Counted from the stretch's first letter, positions 47,781 through 55,562 are shown. The stretch: 64,000 nucleotides of DNA from Bacteroidota bacterium (GCA_027491085.1 JAIXWW010000020.1:1-64000); one strand, 5' to 3'. A program made the numbers and translations. Notes: generated by a model not told the origin, from the letters alone.

Positions 47781-48893
47781 ATGAAAAATTATACATTATT
47801 TACTGCAACAAAAGTTGGTTCACTGGCCTTAAAAAACCATATTGTGATGGCACCCATGACAAGATGTAGAGCCATTGATAATATCCCAAACGATTTGATG
47901 GCAACCTATTATCAGCAAAGGGCTTCGGCTGGTTTAATTATTACCGAAGGTACATCGCCCTCGCCTAATGGTTTAGGTTATGCACGTATTCCAGGAATTT
48001 TTAGTAAAGCACAAGTGGAAGGTTGGAAAAAAACAACTGAAGCCGTTCATAAAAGTGGTGGTAAAATTATTATTCAGCTAATGCATACCGGTAGGATAAG
48101 CCATATTTTAAACATGCAAAAGGGTTCTGAAATAATAGCTCCATCGGCAGTAAAAGCTGCTGGTCAAATGTGGACTGATGCCAAACAAATGCAAGATTAC
48201 CCCACACCAAAGGCCATGATTGCTGAAGATATTGTTTCAACTCAAATAGAATATGTAACAGCTGCTAAAAATGCCATGGAAGCAGGATTTGATGGCGTAG
48301 AATTACATGGTGCAAATGGTTATTTATTAGAAGAGTTTTTATCACCAATCAGCAATGTGCGAACTGACAAATATTGTGGAAGCATTGAAAACCGTTGCCG
48401 ATTTGTAATTGAAGTTACTAAAGTAGTGGCAGCAGCTATTGGTAAAGATAAAACAGGTATTCGTTTGTCGCCATATGGAGTAGCAGGAGATATGCCAAAT
48501 TACACTGAAATTGATGCTACTTACGATTACCTTTCTAAGGAGTTAAACAAATTGGATATTGCGTATATTCATTTGGTTGATCATTCATCAATGGGCGCTC
48601 CAACTGTGCCTTTAGAGATTAAGAAGTTAATTCGACACAATTTTAAAAATACCATCATTGGTTGTGGAGGTTACGATAAAGAAAGCGCTGAATTAGATTT
48701 GAAAAGCGGGTTATTCGACTTGATAGGATTTGGCCGACAGTTTATTAATAATCCAGATTTGGTAGTGCGATTAGAATTTAACAATGAGTTATCACAAAGT
48801 TTAAATCCTGACTTGTTTTATTCGGCTGACGAAAAGGGATACACTGATTATCCAACCTTCAAAGCGCCTAAAGTGCTGCGAATTCAAGAGTAG
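47781..48893 (+). CDS. Alkene reductase, Old Yellow Enzyme family
   Basis: The 370-aa FMN enzyme has a TIM-barrel with the OYE motifs NHIVMAPMTRCRA, HTGRISH, the substrate-binding HGANGYLLEEFLSP (His and Asn) and KYCGSIENRCRF near the FMN phosphate site. Enzymes of this group (NemA, XenB, OPDA reductase types) reduce activated C=C bonds of electrophiles with NAD(P)H. It is the last gene of the lipocalin operon, which supports a role in detoxifying reactive electrophiles. Length and start are standard. Confidence 0.93.
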   Translation: MKNYTLFTATKVGSLALKNHIVMAPMTRCRAIDNIPNDLMATYYQQRASAGLIITEGTSPSPNGLGYARIPGIFSKAQVEGWKKTTEAVHKSGGKIIIQLMHTGRISHILNMQKGSEIIAPSAVKAAGQMWTDAKQMQDYPTPKAMIAEDIVSTQIEYVTAAKNAMEAGFDGVELHGANGYLLEEFLSPISNVRTDKYCGSIENRCRFVIEVTKVVAAAIGKDKTGIRLSPYGVAGDMPNYTEIDATYDYLSKELNKLDIAYIHLVDHSSMGAPTVPLEIKKLIRHNFKNTIIGCGGYDKESAELDLKSGLFDLIGFGRQFINNPDLVVRLEFNNELSQSLNPDLFYSADEKGYTDYPTFKAPKVLRIQE

Positions 48894-49090
48894 ATATGAC
48901 CCAATTAAATGGTATTAAGTTAAGCGTTTTTGTGTATCAAACTATTTTTCAATAAAATATTTAACCACATAGATAACAAAGCTTTTGTCAAAGAAAGCTA
49001 AGTTATATTTTAATTAATCCATTAACGAGGTGGGAGGAGTCATCTTGCACTAAGCATTTAGAAGCATTGTCTTTTCCTCCTTTATGAAAA

Positions 49091-49103
49091 GTTCCGTAGG
49101 AAC
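49091..49103. repeat. Small palindrome GTTCC-GTA-GGAAC
   Basis: A perfect 5-bp inverted repeat with a 3-base centre, embedded between AAAA and an ACACTTTT stretch that could extend pairing. It is the first tight hairpin of the array. Confidence 0.7.
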
Positions 49104-49116
49104 GACACTTTTGTAC

Positions 49117-49150
49117 CAACGGTCCCGATTCTATCGGGATCAACCCGTTG
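49117..49150. repeat. Imperfect hairpin CAACGG...CCGTTG with inner TCCCGAT/ATCGGGA
   Basis: An inner perfect 7-bp stem (49123-49129 / 49133-49139) with a TCT loop is enclosed by a 6-bp stem (49117-49122 / 49145-49150). A five-base bulge lies on the right side. Confidence 0.7.
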
Positions 49151-49174
49151 AAGAAATGAACACAGCCCATAGTC

Positions 49175-49235
49175 CAAAAATCCCTAGACATTTGCACAAA
49201 GCCTCAGGCTTTGTGCAAATGTCTAGGGATTTTTA
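49175..49235. repeat. Perfect 28-bp inverted repeat (57-61 bp palindrome)
   Basis: Arms 49176-49203 and 49207-49234 are exact reverse complements around TCA (the inner T-A can also pair). The arms read AAAAATCCCTAGACATTTGC outward to inward, then ACAAAGCC. The outer A-run and T-run make it terminator-like in both directions, but a stem this long could also form a cruciform or a MITE-like element. Confidence 0.9.
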
Positions 49236-49252
49236 TGGTGTTTATCCATACA

Positions 49253-49281
49253 AATCACCACCAGTTTCACTGGTGGTGATT
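49253..49281. repeat. Perfect 13-bp inverted repeat
   Basis: AATCACCACCAGT and ACTGGTGGTGATT flank a TTC loop. It is the fourth tight palindrome in the array. Confidence 0.85.
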
Positions 49282-49287
49282 CATATT

Positions 49288-49304
49288 AAACTCCTTCGGA
49301 GTTT
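49288..49304. repeat. Perfect 7-bp inverted repeat
   Basis: AAACTCC and GGAGTTT flank a TTC trinucleotide, seven bases after the preceding palindrome. Confidence 0.8.
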
Positions 49305-49326
49305 CTCTTTTTTCATTGGCTAATTC

Positions 49327-49350
49327 GTAGTCCGATAGCTATCGGACTAC
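49327..49350. repeat. Perfect 24-bp palindrome without loop
   Basis: GTAGTCCGATAG is followed directly by its reverse complement CTATCGGACTAC. The core CCGATAGCTATCGG recurs in diverged form at 53797 and 55001. Confidence 0.9.
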
Positions 49351-49443
49351 CTCTTCGTATTCCATGCACACAAGACAACGAATAGTTGCTTTAGCTAATT
49401 ACTTAAGCGACTTTTTATTTAAAAAATATTGCGAAACCAAAAA

Positions 49444-49461
49444 GTTGCATATATTTGCAAC
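49444..49461. promoter_or_regulatory. Candidate ArsR operator overlapping the promoter
   Basis: GTTGCA and TGCAAC are exact inverted repeats six bases apart. The centre and right arm include TATATTTG (49450-49457), a perfect match to the -7 consensus TAnnTTTG. The downstream gene encodes an ArsR-type repressor, so self-repression from this site is a reasonable inference. Confidence 0.6.
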
Positions 49462-49492
49462 CGATTAGTTTCATAATAAAATAAATCAACAC

Positions 49493-49819
49493 ATGAGAAG
49501 GGATATTTTTCAAGCAATTGCCGACCCAACACGCAGGGCAATTATTGCTTTAATTGCTTTGCAAGCCATGACACCAAACTCCATAGCCGATAATTTTAAT
49601 ACCACAAGGCAAGCAGTATCGAAACACTTGCGCATTTTAACCGAATGCGAATTGGTAAAACAAGAGCAAAAAGGCAGAGAAATTTATTACTCCCTACAAA
49701 TTGAAAAAATGAAAGAAATAGATAAATGGCTTGAACAGTTCCGAAAAATATGGGAGACGCGTTTTAGCCAATTGGACGATTTATTAGCAACAATTAAAAA
49801 ACAACAAAATGAACAGTAA
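49493..49819 (+). CDS. ArsR/SmtB-type winged-helix regulator
   Basis: The 108-aa protein is one winged helix-turn-helix domain: [20 protein letters not shown], then [21 protein letters not shown] as recognition helix, and [13 protein letters not shown] as wing. There is no Cys-rich metal site, so it belongs to the non-metal SdpR-like group that is usually paired with AHSA1 proteins. Its last 11 bases overlap the start of the AHSA1 gene, a frequent arrangement. It probably represses its own three-gene operon through the palindrome at 49444. Confidence 0.92.
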   Translation: MRRDIFQAIADPTRRAIIALIALQAMTPNSIADNFNTTRQAVSKHLRILTECELVKQEQKGREIYYSLQIEKMKEIDKWLEQFRKIWETRFSQLDDLLATIKKQQNEQ

Positions 49820-50312
49820 TTTATTATTTGATTTTACAATCAACAAAGAAACACAAACCGTGCATGTTAAACGTGAGTTTAATGCCGATTTACCTCTAGT
49901 TTGGGATGCTTGGACAAAACCCGAATTATTAGACCAATGGTGGGCTCCAAAACCCTATCAAAACAAAACAAAATTGATGGATTTTAGAGAAGGTGGAACT
50001 TGGTTATACTGCATGGTTAGCCCACAAAATGAAATCCATTGGTGCAAAAACGATTATTTAAAAATTGAACCCCAAGTAAGTTATACCGGTTTAGATGCCT
50101 TTTGCGATGAAAATGGTATTGATAATTTGGAAATGCCAAGAACAGAATGGACCAACACTTTCAGTGAGGAAAATGGAATAACTTTAGTTAGTATTGCAGC
50201 CAAGTATAAAGCCATGGCCGATTTAGAAAAAGTAATTGAAATGGGCTTTAAAGAGGGATTTACGATGGGCTTAAATCAATTAGAAACATTATTATCAACC
50301 CTTAAAAAATAA
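49809..50312 (+). CDS. SRPBCC/AHSA1 family protein
   Basis: The 167-aa protein has the START-like fold of the AHSA1 group: [30 protein letters not shown] near the N-terminus and [20 protein letters not shown] near the end. This family binds hydrophobic ligands or acts as small-molecule enzymes; despite the name it is unlikely to activate Hsp90 in bacteria. It overlaps the ArsR gene and is four bases upstream of the VOC gene. Confidence 0.9.
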   Translation: MNSNLLFDFTINKETQTVHVKREFNADLPLVWDAWTKPELLDQWWAPKPYQNKTKLMDFREGGTWLYCMVSPQNEIHWCKNDYLKIEPQVSYTGLDAFCDENGIDNLEMPRTEWTNTFSEENGITLVSIAAKYKAMADLEKVIEMGFKEGFTMGLNQLETLLSTLKK

Positions 50313-50315
50313 AAA

Positions 50316-50735
50316 ATGGCAAAACAAATATTTATAAATTTAGCAGTTAAAGATGTTCAAAAATCGATGGATTTTTATACTGCATTAGGATTTACAAACA
50401 ATCCTCAGTTTTCTGACGAATCATGCAAATGCATGGTTTGGAGCGAAAATATTTTTTTAATGATTATGACTCATGAAAAATTTGCAGGCTTTGCTACCAA
50501 GCCTATTGCCGATACCAAAACAACCCTAGCTGGACTTTTTTCTTTATCGTTAGATAGTGTAGATGAAGTAAACCAAATGATGGCTAATGGCTTAAATGCG
50601 GGTGGAATTGAACCTAGTGAAATGAAAGATTATGGCTTTATGCAACAACGCACCATTGAAGATTTTGATGGACACACTTGGGAAATTTTTTATATGGACA
50701 TCACCAAATTTCCAACAGAACAAGCAAACGCATAA
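50316..50735 (+). CDS. VOC family protein (glyoxalase/bleomycin-resistance fold)
   Basis: The 139-aa protein has two beta-alpha-beta-beta-beta units: IFINLAVKDVQKSMDFYTALGF at the start and MKDYGFMQQRTIEDFDGHTWEIFYMD at the end. The PhnB/ glyoxalase-like type fits best. A metal ligand Glu lies in the C-terminal WEIFYMD segment, but an N-terminal His is not evident, so metal binding is uncertain. It closes the ArsR-AHSA1-VOC operon before a clear terminator. Confidence 0.88.
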   Translation: MAKQIFINLAVKDVQKSMDFYTALGFTNNPQFSDESCKCMVWSENIFLMIMTHEKFAGFATKPIADTKTTLAGLFSLSLDSVDEVNQMMANGLNAGGIEPSEMKDYGFMQQRTIEDFDGHTWEIFYMDITKFPTEQANA

Positions 50736-50761
50736 AACGTATTGATTTAGATATTTAAAGT

Positions 50762-50799
50762 AAAAAGCGGCTTTTGTGTTTCACAATGGCCGCTTTTTT
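50762..50799 (+). terminator. Terminator after the VOC gene
   Basis: AAAAAGCGGC pairs with GCCGCTTTTT, with inner pairing TTGTG / CACAA around a TTTC loop and a T-run after the stem. Confidence 0.9.
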
Positions 50800-51031
50800 A
50801 TTGTTGGTTTTTAGAGGAAGGTGTTAGAATAAAATTATAGTTAATGCATTCAATAAACTTAACACCAATACTTTTTGAAAAAAAATGTTTATTTTTTGAT
50901 TTTTTATGAGGATGTTTACCAAAAATTTTGTGAAGAGTGCCAATACAGCGGGGTCTATACGCTGATGAATAGTGTAAAGAATTTGAAGCCAAAACAATGT
51001 AAATGAAAATTATTACTAATAACGCATTATT

Positions 51032-51919
51032 GTGAATAAAACTAAAGTACTACTTATTATACTTTTATTACTTACAAAGTACCAAATAAAAGCTCAAAAC
51101 AATATAACTATTCTCAAGGTACATCCGATAATTGGAGATACTTTAGATGAGGAGGAAAATATCAAATATAATTTATTTGAGAATTACACTACAGACCAAT
51201 TTATGTATGCGGTTTATAAAATGGAGAACAATAAAATCGATGTTGTTTTAAAGCTAAAAAATGGGGAAACAATAACAATTCCCTATTCTCCAGAAAAAAT
51301 ACTAAAAGATGCTGATAAAATTATTGAATCCAAAAAAAACGGGAATAACCACCCAAAGAAAAACAATAGTTCAAATTGGCGTTATAATCACTTAATTGTT
51401 GGAGGCGTTTGGATACCAATAGGTGAATTATCTAAATTAGGTATACATCCAAATGCAGGCTATCAGGGTGAAATTGTTTATTCAAGATTCTCTATAGGAA
51501 TGGAGGCCTCATTTAAATTTTTAGCTTCAAAAGAAACGTATTATGCAAGGCGTTTCCATTATGACAATCAAACAGAAGCCACTAATCACTTTTTCGGAGG
51601 TTATTTGGGTATGAATGGAGGCTTCAACCTATATAATTCAAATTGGCATTATTTAAGAATAATTGGAGGAATTGCACTTGATGGTTTTGACGCATTTGAA
51701 GAAAAAAGAAATTTAAAATCTGAATCCATATGGACTAGTAATTTTAATATTGGATTTGGTTATCGCCATAAATTAAAGGGGGCAAAATTTATAGGATTAC
51801 AGGTTAAATACAATCATGTAGACTATACAAGGTCAAATATTGTTGACATGTCCGGTTATCCAATTACGGTATTGTTAGAATATGGAGGTTTTCATTTGAA
51901 AAAAAAGAAATTGCACTAA
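51032..51919 (+). CDS. Exported protein of unknown function, probable beta-barrel (GTG start)
   Basis: The 295-aa protein starts at GTG 51032; the same frame has a stop 12 bases upstream and no ATG between. The N-terminus MNKTKVLLIILLLLTKYQIKAQ is a clear signal peptide. From residue 120 on, strands rich in Gly, Asn and aromatic residues (NHLIVGGVWIPIGELSKLG, IGMEASFKFLAS, NIGFGYRHKLKGAKFIGLQV) point to an outer-membrane beta-barrel. The N-terminal 100 residues are Asp/Lys-rich and match nothing I know. No operon partner is seen. Confidence 0.65.
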   Translation: MNKTKVLLIILLLLTKYQIKAQNNITILKVHPIIGDTLDEEENIKYNLFENYTTDQFMYAVYKMENNKIDVVLKLKNGETITIPYSPEKILKDADKIIESKKNGNNHPKKNNSSNWRYNHLIVGGVWIPIGELSKLGIHPNAGYQGEIVYSRFSIGMEASFKFLASKETYYARRFHYDNQTEATNHFFGGYLGMNGGFNLYNSNWHYLRIIGGIALDGFDAFEEKRNLKSESIWTSNFNIGFGYRHKLKGAKFIGLQVKYNHVDYTRSNIVDMSGYPITVLLEYGGFHLKKKKLH

Positions 51920-52245
51920 GCGACTTAGGTATTACATAACAAAGAAGAAATTTTCTTATGTTGTTGTTTAAAAAGACCTCTAAGTAAAAGTTCTTTAAAA
52001 TAACCTTAGGCAAAATAGAAAAAACTACTATCCATAGATTTAGCAAAGCACTCTGCGGGTTTATAATGAATATAGTGTCCAATAGTTATTTAACTCCGAC
52101 ACTGGCCTAAAAAGTAAAGTTATTTGCCGTTGATTTAGCAAAACAACAACAGCAGTGTAGAGAGACAAATTTTTACTTTGTTATTTTATGTTTTGTGAGC
52201 ATGTGTACCGAAAGTTTAAATTTACAGCAAAACAAAGCAACTTTT
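51920..52245. other. Intergenic region, 326 bp
   Basis: I see no supported gene, RNA or clear terminator. The AT-rich DNA includes the upstream part of the 52195 ORF, which I treat as leader. Confidence 0.5.
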
Positions 52246-52911
52246 ATGGATAAAGAGAAATTTTTAAATGCCTATATTGAAATAAAAACAAAAACCTTTG
52301 TTAAGGCAGATAAGCATAAAAAACTGGAAACATTTTTTAAAGAAAATGAGACAGATTTAACCAAACTTACTTGCCGAGATATAGTAGCCATAATTGATGA
52401 ACTACAAAACAAGAAAATAACCATTCGCCAACCACTTTATAAGCATTTAATTTACCCAATACTTTTGGCACAAGTAGCCCAAAATAATATAGATGCCATC
52501 AAAACACTTTTAAAACTTGACGATCACCTTTTAAGCTACCAAGCTTATAGCCATGATACCAAATTTTCATGGGCAATGCTTTTAGAACAAGGCTTAACCA
52601 TAGCCCCTAACGATATTGAATTACTTAAACTATCAGAACAAACCACCAGAAACTATTTAAATTACACGCTTCATGAAATACCAATAGGCGTTATATATGG
52701 CGAAGATGGAGCAACCATAGCCGAGTGTGATGAACTGATAGAAAAAGTTATTGAATACGAAAAGTTATGTAACCAATTGCAGCTTGATGAAAAGGAATTG
52801 ATTGAAAACTGTAAATTTTATTATACTGCCTACAAGGCTTATTTAGCAGTTTACCCCAACTACCAAAACTTTGAAGATTATTTAAACAAAACCTACCAAC
52901 AAACGAGGTAG
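52246..52911 (+). CDS. Hypothetical cytoplasmic protein
   Basis: The track starts at a GTG (52195). ATG 52246 (MDKEKFLNAYIEIKTK) looks more natural and gives 221 aa. The sequence is mostly helical and charged, with no signal peptide or membrane segment. Segments such as YKHLIYPILLAQVAQNNIDA and TTRNYLNYTLHEIPIGVIYG look conserved but match no domain I can name. It is isolated between repeat-rich gaps. A cytoplasmic role is all that can be inferred. Confidence 0.6.
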   Translation: MDKEKFLNAYIEIKTKTFVKADKHKKLETFFKENETDLTKLTCRDIVAIIDELQNKKITIRQPLYKHLIYPILLAQVAQNNIDAIKTLLKLDDHLLSYQAYSHDTKFSWAMLLEQGLTIAPNDIELLKLSEQTTRNYLNYTLHEIPIGVIYGEDGATIAECDELIEKVIEYEKLCNQLQLDEKELIENCKFYYTAYKAYLAVYPNYQNFEDYLNKTYQQTR

Positions 52912-52940
52912 TTTAGGTTGGTTTAAAGAAATACAGCTAG

Positions 52941-53082
52941 TGCGGTTTTGCAAACCGCAGTAAATTACTATTGGCATTTGCAATGCAAAAAATAGCAATT
53001 CCTTTCAATAGAATTACCTTGTTTATGGTTTAGTAAAAAGCGGATTACAAATCAATTTAGTGTTTAATTTGGATTGCAAATC
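52941..53082. repeat. Cluster of four short REP-like palindromes
   Basis: Four inverted repeats share a TTGCAA/TTACAA-like centre: TGCGGTTT-TGC-AAACCGCA (52941-52959), GCATT-TGC-AATGC (52974-52986), GATT-ACA-AATC (53043-53053) and GATT-GCA-AATC (53072-53082). Their common pattern suggests one family in different states of decay, like REP elements spread by RAYT transposases. No such transposase is in this window. Confidence 0.7.
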
Positions 53083-53199
53083 TAAACCAATAGGCTTAAC
53101 AACATTTTTGGTTTTTTAGTGTGTGCTCACAAACATTTTAAAATATCAATTATTTTATATTTATTTACTTTTTTTTAACTATTTATTAGCTAAACCTAA

Positions 53200-53715
53200 A
53201 TGACTTATAAACTTATCTTATTTTTATTAATATGTTTTGCATCAACACCTTGTTTATGGGCGCAAAATGCAACTCAACTTACCATCAAAAAAATCAAAGG
53301 ATCGTATCACAATACCATTAAATTGCCCGCTAATTTGCGAATTGTAAAATACGATGAAGATAGAATTTTGCTTAAGTTAGATAGTATTAGCAATGGTTAT
53401 TTTTATGGAAACAAAGGTCAAGATAGTATTTTGATTAGTAAAATTAAAGCCATAAATACAAGAGGATTGAAGGAATATATTAAGTATCCAATAGCAGCAA
53501 CTTTTACTGCTATTAGTTTTGGTGCAGCTGTTTTTACCATTTATGCATTAAACAACCAAATTGATAAATGCGATGGAAACGGAGGTTGCAATAATGAAAT
53601 CTATCCATTTATTGGAATGGGTTATATGGGTACATTTGGATTATTAGCTACAACCTTTTACCTATTCCCAAAAACAAAATTTAGCAGCCGTAAATACAAC
53701 TTTAGCACCCACTAA
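53200..53715 (+). CDS. Exported/membrane protein of unknown function
   Basis: The 171-aa protein has a signal peptide (about 1-22, ending LWAQ). An exported beta-rich part follows (LTIKKIKGSYHNTIKLPANL, ILLKLDSISNGYFYGNKGQD). Then two hydrophobic segments appear (about 97-117 and 142-160) separated by a Cys-containing loop (DKCDGNGGCNNE). The two Cys could form a disulfide. No family is recognised. It is alone, after a cluster of palindromic repeats. Confidence 0.6.
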   Translation: MTYKLILFLLICFASTPCLWAQNATQLTIKKIKGSYHNTIKLPANLRIVKYDEDRILLKLDSISNGYFYGNKGQDSILISKIKAINTRGLKEYIKYPIAATFTAISFGAAVFTIYALNNQIDKCDGNGGCNNEIYPFIGMGYMGTFGLLATTFYLFPKTKFSSRKYNFSTH

Positions 53716-53992
53716 AACAGTGCAGTTATTTACTTTTTTCTTATTGAATGTGTCCGTGGTTAGTGTCCTCACCAATCAAACCAAATCGATTGGCGAGTTC
53801 CGATAGTTATCGGTAACCAACCAAGAATTATTGTTATCGCTAATGTAAAGCAATCAGTTAAAGCCAAGAAGATGCTTTCAACATGATTTGGTTTTTGTTA
53901 AGAATAATATTTACAATAAATTATCAAAAACATTCCTAAACTTTTTATTAAAATAGTTAAGTCCTAAGTTTGTATGTAATATCGTAGTTTGT
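53716..53992. other. Intergenic region with dispersed repeats
   Basis: The gap contains a diverged CCGATAG/TATCGG palindrome (CCGATAGTTATCGG, 53797-53810) and the first copy of a 34-bp dispersed element (53853-53886). No gene is visible. Confidence 0.6.
53853..53886 (+). repeat. 34-bp dispersed repeat, copy 1
   Basis: ATCAGTTAAAGCCAAGAAGA followed by TGCTTTCAACATGA. It matches the 34 bases at 54947-54980 with three substitutions, about 1.1 kb away on either side of the T9SS gene at 53993. Confidence 0.85.
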
Positions 53993-54856
53993 ATGAAAAA
54001 AATGTATTTGTTGGGACTGATGTTTATATGGTCGGTGTTTTCAATTGCTCAAAATATTCCTAATGGTGGTTTTGAAAATTGGTCCACTACTGGAAATTAT
54101 GCCAATCCTGAAGGATGGTTTACTTTTAACGCTACGTTTTCTGCTATTAATGTTTTTACAGTTGAAAAAGGAACTCCTGGTGCTAGTGGTAATGGTTATG
54201 CAAAAATTACTTCAAAAAACATTGGTGATAATTTATTTCCAGGTGCTTTACTAATGGGTTTATTGGTAAACAATGAAGTAATTCCCGGTATGGCAATAAA
54301 TACCAAACCAGCATTTTTACTCGGAAAATATCAATCTAAAATTGGTAAAGATGATACTGCTTTGGTAATAGTGCAGTTTACTAAATGGAATAATTTAACC
54401 AATACCAGAGAACTAGAAGGGATTGGCATTTTAGATTTTATAGACCTAAATACAGATACTTGGACGGAATTTATTGTTAGCATGCATTATATAGGGAACC
54501 TTACCCCCGATTCGTGCTCTATAACTATTACTTTAGGCAATGCACCACCAGCATCAGATAACTTTTTTGCTGTTGATGATTTGATTTTTTCAAACACCTT
54601 GAATTTGACCAATGAGATAAATAAACCAAAAGCACAAGTTTACCCCAATCCTAACAATGGTAAGTTTACTATTAACTCAACAGCAAACATGAGCCATATT
54701 CAAATTACCAATATTTTAGGTGAAGTAGTTTTTTTGCAAAATATAAATGGTAATTCAGTTCGAATTATTTTAAATAATTTGGCCGCAGGTTTTTACCAAT
54801 ACTCCATTAATACCATTGATAATAAGGTTATAAATGGAAAGATTATGATTAATTGA
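53993..54856 (+). CDS. T9SS type A sorting domain protein (small)
   Basis: The 287-aa protein has a signal peptide (about 1-19, ending SIAQ). The N-terminal half begins NIPNGGFENWSTTGNYANPE, a pattern seen in carbohydrate-binding-like PCMD modules; it may bind a glycan but no catalytic site is seen. The tail VYPNPNNGKFTI ... LNNLAAGFYQYSI is a type A T9SS sorting domain, so it should be secreted to the surface. It is a third T9SS cargo in the window, unrelated to the pair at 24-4906. A pair of 34-bp repeats brackets it. Confidence 0.88.
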   Translation: MKKMYLLGLMFIWSVFSIAQNIPNGGFENWSTTGNYANPEGWFTFNATFSAINVFTVEKGTPGASGNGYAKITSKNIGDNLFPGALLMGLLVNNEVIPGMAINTKPAFLLGKYQSKIGKDDTALVIVQFTKWNNLTNTRELEGIGILDFIDLNTDTWTEFIVSMHYIGNLTPDSCSITITLGNAPPASDNFFAVDDLIFSNTLNLTNEINKPKAQVYPNPNNGKFTINSTANMSHIQITNILGEVVFLQNINGNSVRIILNNLAAGFYQYSINTIDNKVINGKIMIN

Positions 54857-54946
54857 GATACAAATTTTAATTTCTTTTGCTTTGCCCAATTGCTGTTTTA
54901 CCCAATTTTTAGAAATATTTATATGGGCAATTGCTAAAGGAAAACT

Positions 54947-55052
54947 ATCAGTTAAAGCCAAGGAGATGCTTGCAGCATGACTAAGTGTTGTTAGTCTCTT
55001 GCCAATAGCTATCGGAGCAACAACGGCCAGAAGGAGATGCTTGCAGCATGAC
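54947..55052 (+). repeat. 34-bp dispersed repeat, copies 2 and 3
   Basis: Copy 2 (54947-54980) is nearly identical to the element at 53853. Copy 3 (55026-55052) repeats only the GCCA...AGGAGATGCTTGCAGCATGACT part. Between them is CAATAGCTATCGGAG, a diverged copy of the CCGATAGCTATCGG palindrome. Confidence 0.85.
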
Positions 55053-55450
55053 TTAGGTTTTTGTTTGAAATTTTTGTTTTTTATAAGATTACTAAAATAG
55101 TTTTTGAAAACTTCAACCATAGGCAAAAGAAGTTCTGGATTTCTAAATTTTAACTTTCCCTCCAATTTCGCGTTAGGGATAGCAGTGGAAATCCTTTTTT
55201 GTGCTAGGCTTTGGGTTGGGTAAAAAAGATTGGAACGAATAGCCCGCTCGAACGCCCATGTTATTTGTTGATTTGATGAATGGTTAATTGGTTAATTGGT
55301 TGATTAGGTTGATTGGTTGAGAGGTATTATTGTTAAACTGTTGAATTGTTATATTGTTGGGTTGATTTGTTGAATAAGCAATAGGCAATAGACAATGAGC
55401 AATTGGCAACTCGTAACTTGTGACTCGCAATAATTAACTTTTAACAACGG

Positions 55451-55506
55451 ACATCGAATAACGAACATCGAATAACGAACAACGAATAACGAACATCGAA
55501 TAAACA
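55451..55506 (+). repeat. 14-bp tandem repeat, four copies
   Basis: ACATCGAATAACGA occurs at 55451 and 55465 exactly, at 55479 with one change (ACAACG...), and at 55493 with a diverged end. The repeat is in register for 56 bases directly upstream of the ABC-F promoter. Confidence 0.92.
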
Positions 55507-55529
55507 ATCTGTAAACTAAAAAAATCGCC

Positions 55530-55537
55530 TATATTTG
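55530..55537 (+). promoter_or_regulatory. -7 element of the ABC-F gene
   Basis: TATATTTG matches the phylum -7 consensus TAnnTTTG exactly and lies 26 bases before the start codon. A TCTG about 18 bases upstream could serve as a weak -33. Confidence 0.55.
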
Positions 55538-55562
55538 CGCCTCAAAATTTTGATTAAAATAC

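Larger units (their letters stand above)
48894..49492. other. 599-bp intergenic region packed with hairpins
   Basis: No gene is supported; the two opposing ORFs at 49003 and 49084 are shadows of the palindromes. The first 130 bases are plain AT-rich DNA. From 49030 to 49350 there are at least six inverted repeats in series, annotated below. The last 140 bases hold the ArsR-gene promoter. Confidence 0.75.
54857..55562. other. 706-bp repeat-rich intergenic region
   Basis: No gene is supported; the 131-aa ORF on the minus strand (54770-55165) overlaps the T9SS gene and runs through repeats. Contents in order are the dispersed repeat (54947-55052), a low-complexity TTGGTTAATTGG-like stretch (55270-55320), GCAATAGGCAATAG-like imperfect repeats, and a 14-bp tandem repeat (55451-55506). 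The ABC-F promoter is at the right end. Confidence 0.7.

Noticed and set aside
49003-49323. Two overlapping 64- and 79-aa ORFs in the hairpin array
   Set aside because: Both encode the palindrome arms (HLHKASGFVQMSRDF on both strands), so they are structural by-products, not genes.
44542-50735. Antibiotic-resistance island
   Set aside because: The MATE, EamA and ABC-F genes are in separate units and are common housekeeping families; no transposase or resistance-specific gene links them.
50798-50992. 64-aa minus-strand ORF after the VOC terminator
   Set aside because: Lys/His/Ser-rich, no domain, overlaps a CAGCG/CGCTG palindrome remnant; coding support is too weak.
54770-55165. 131-aa minus-strand ORF
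   Set aside because: It overlaps the end of the T9SS gene and runs across the dispersed repeats; composition is not coding-like.
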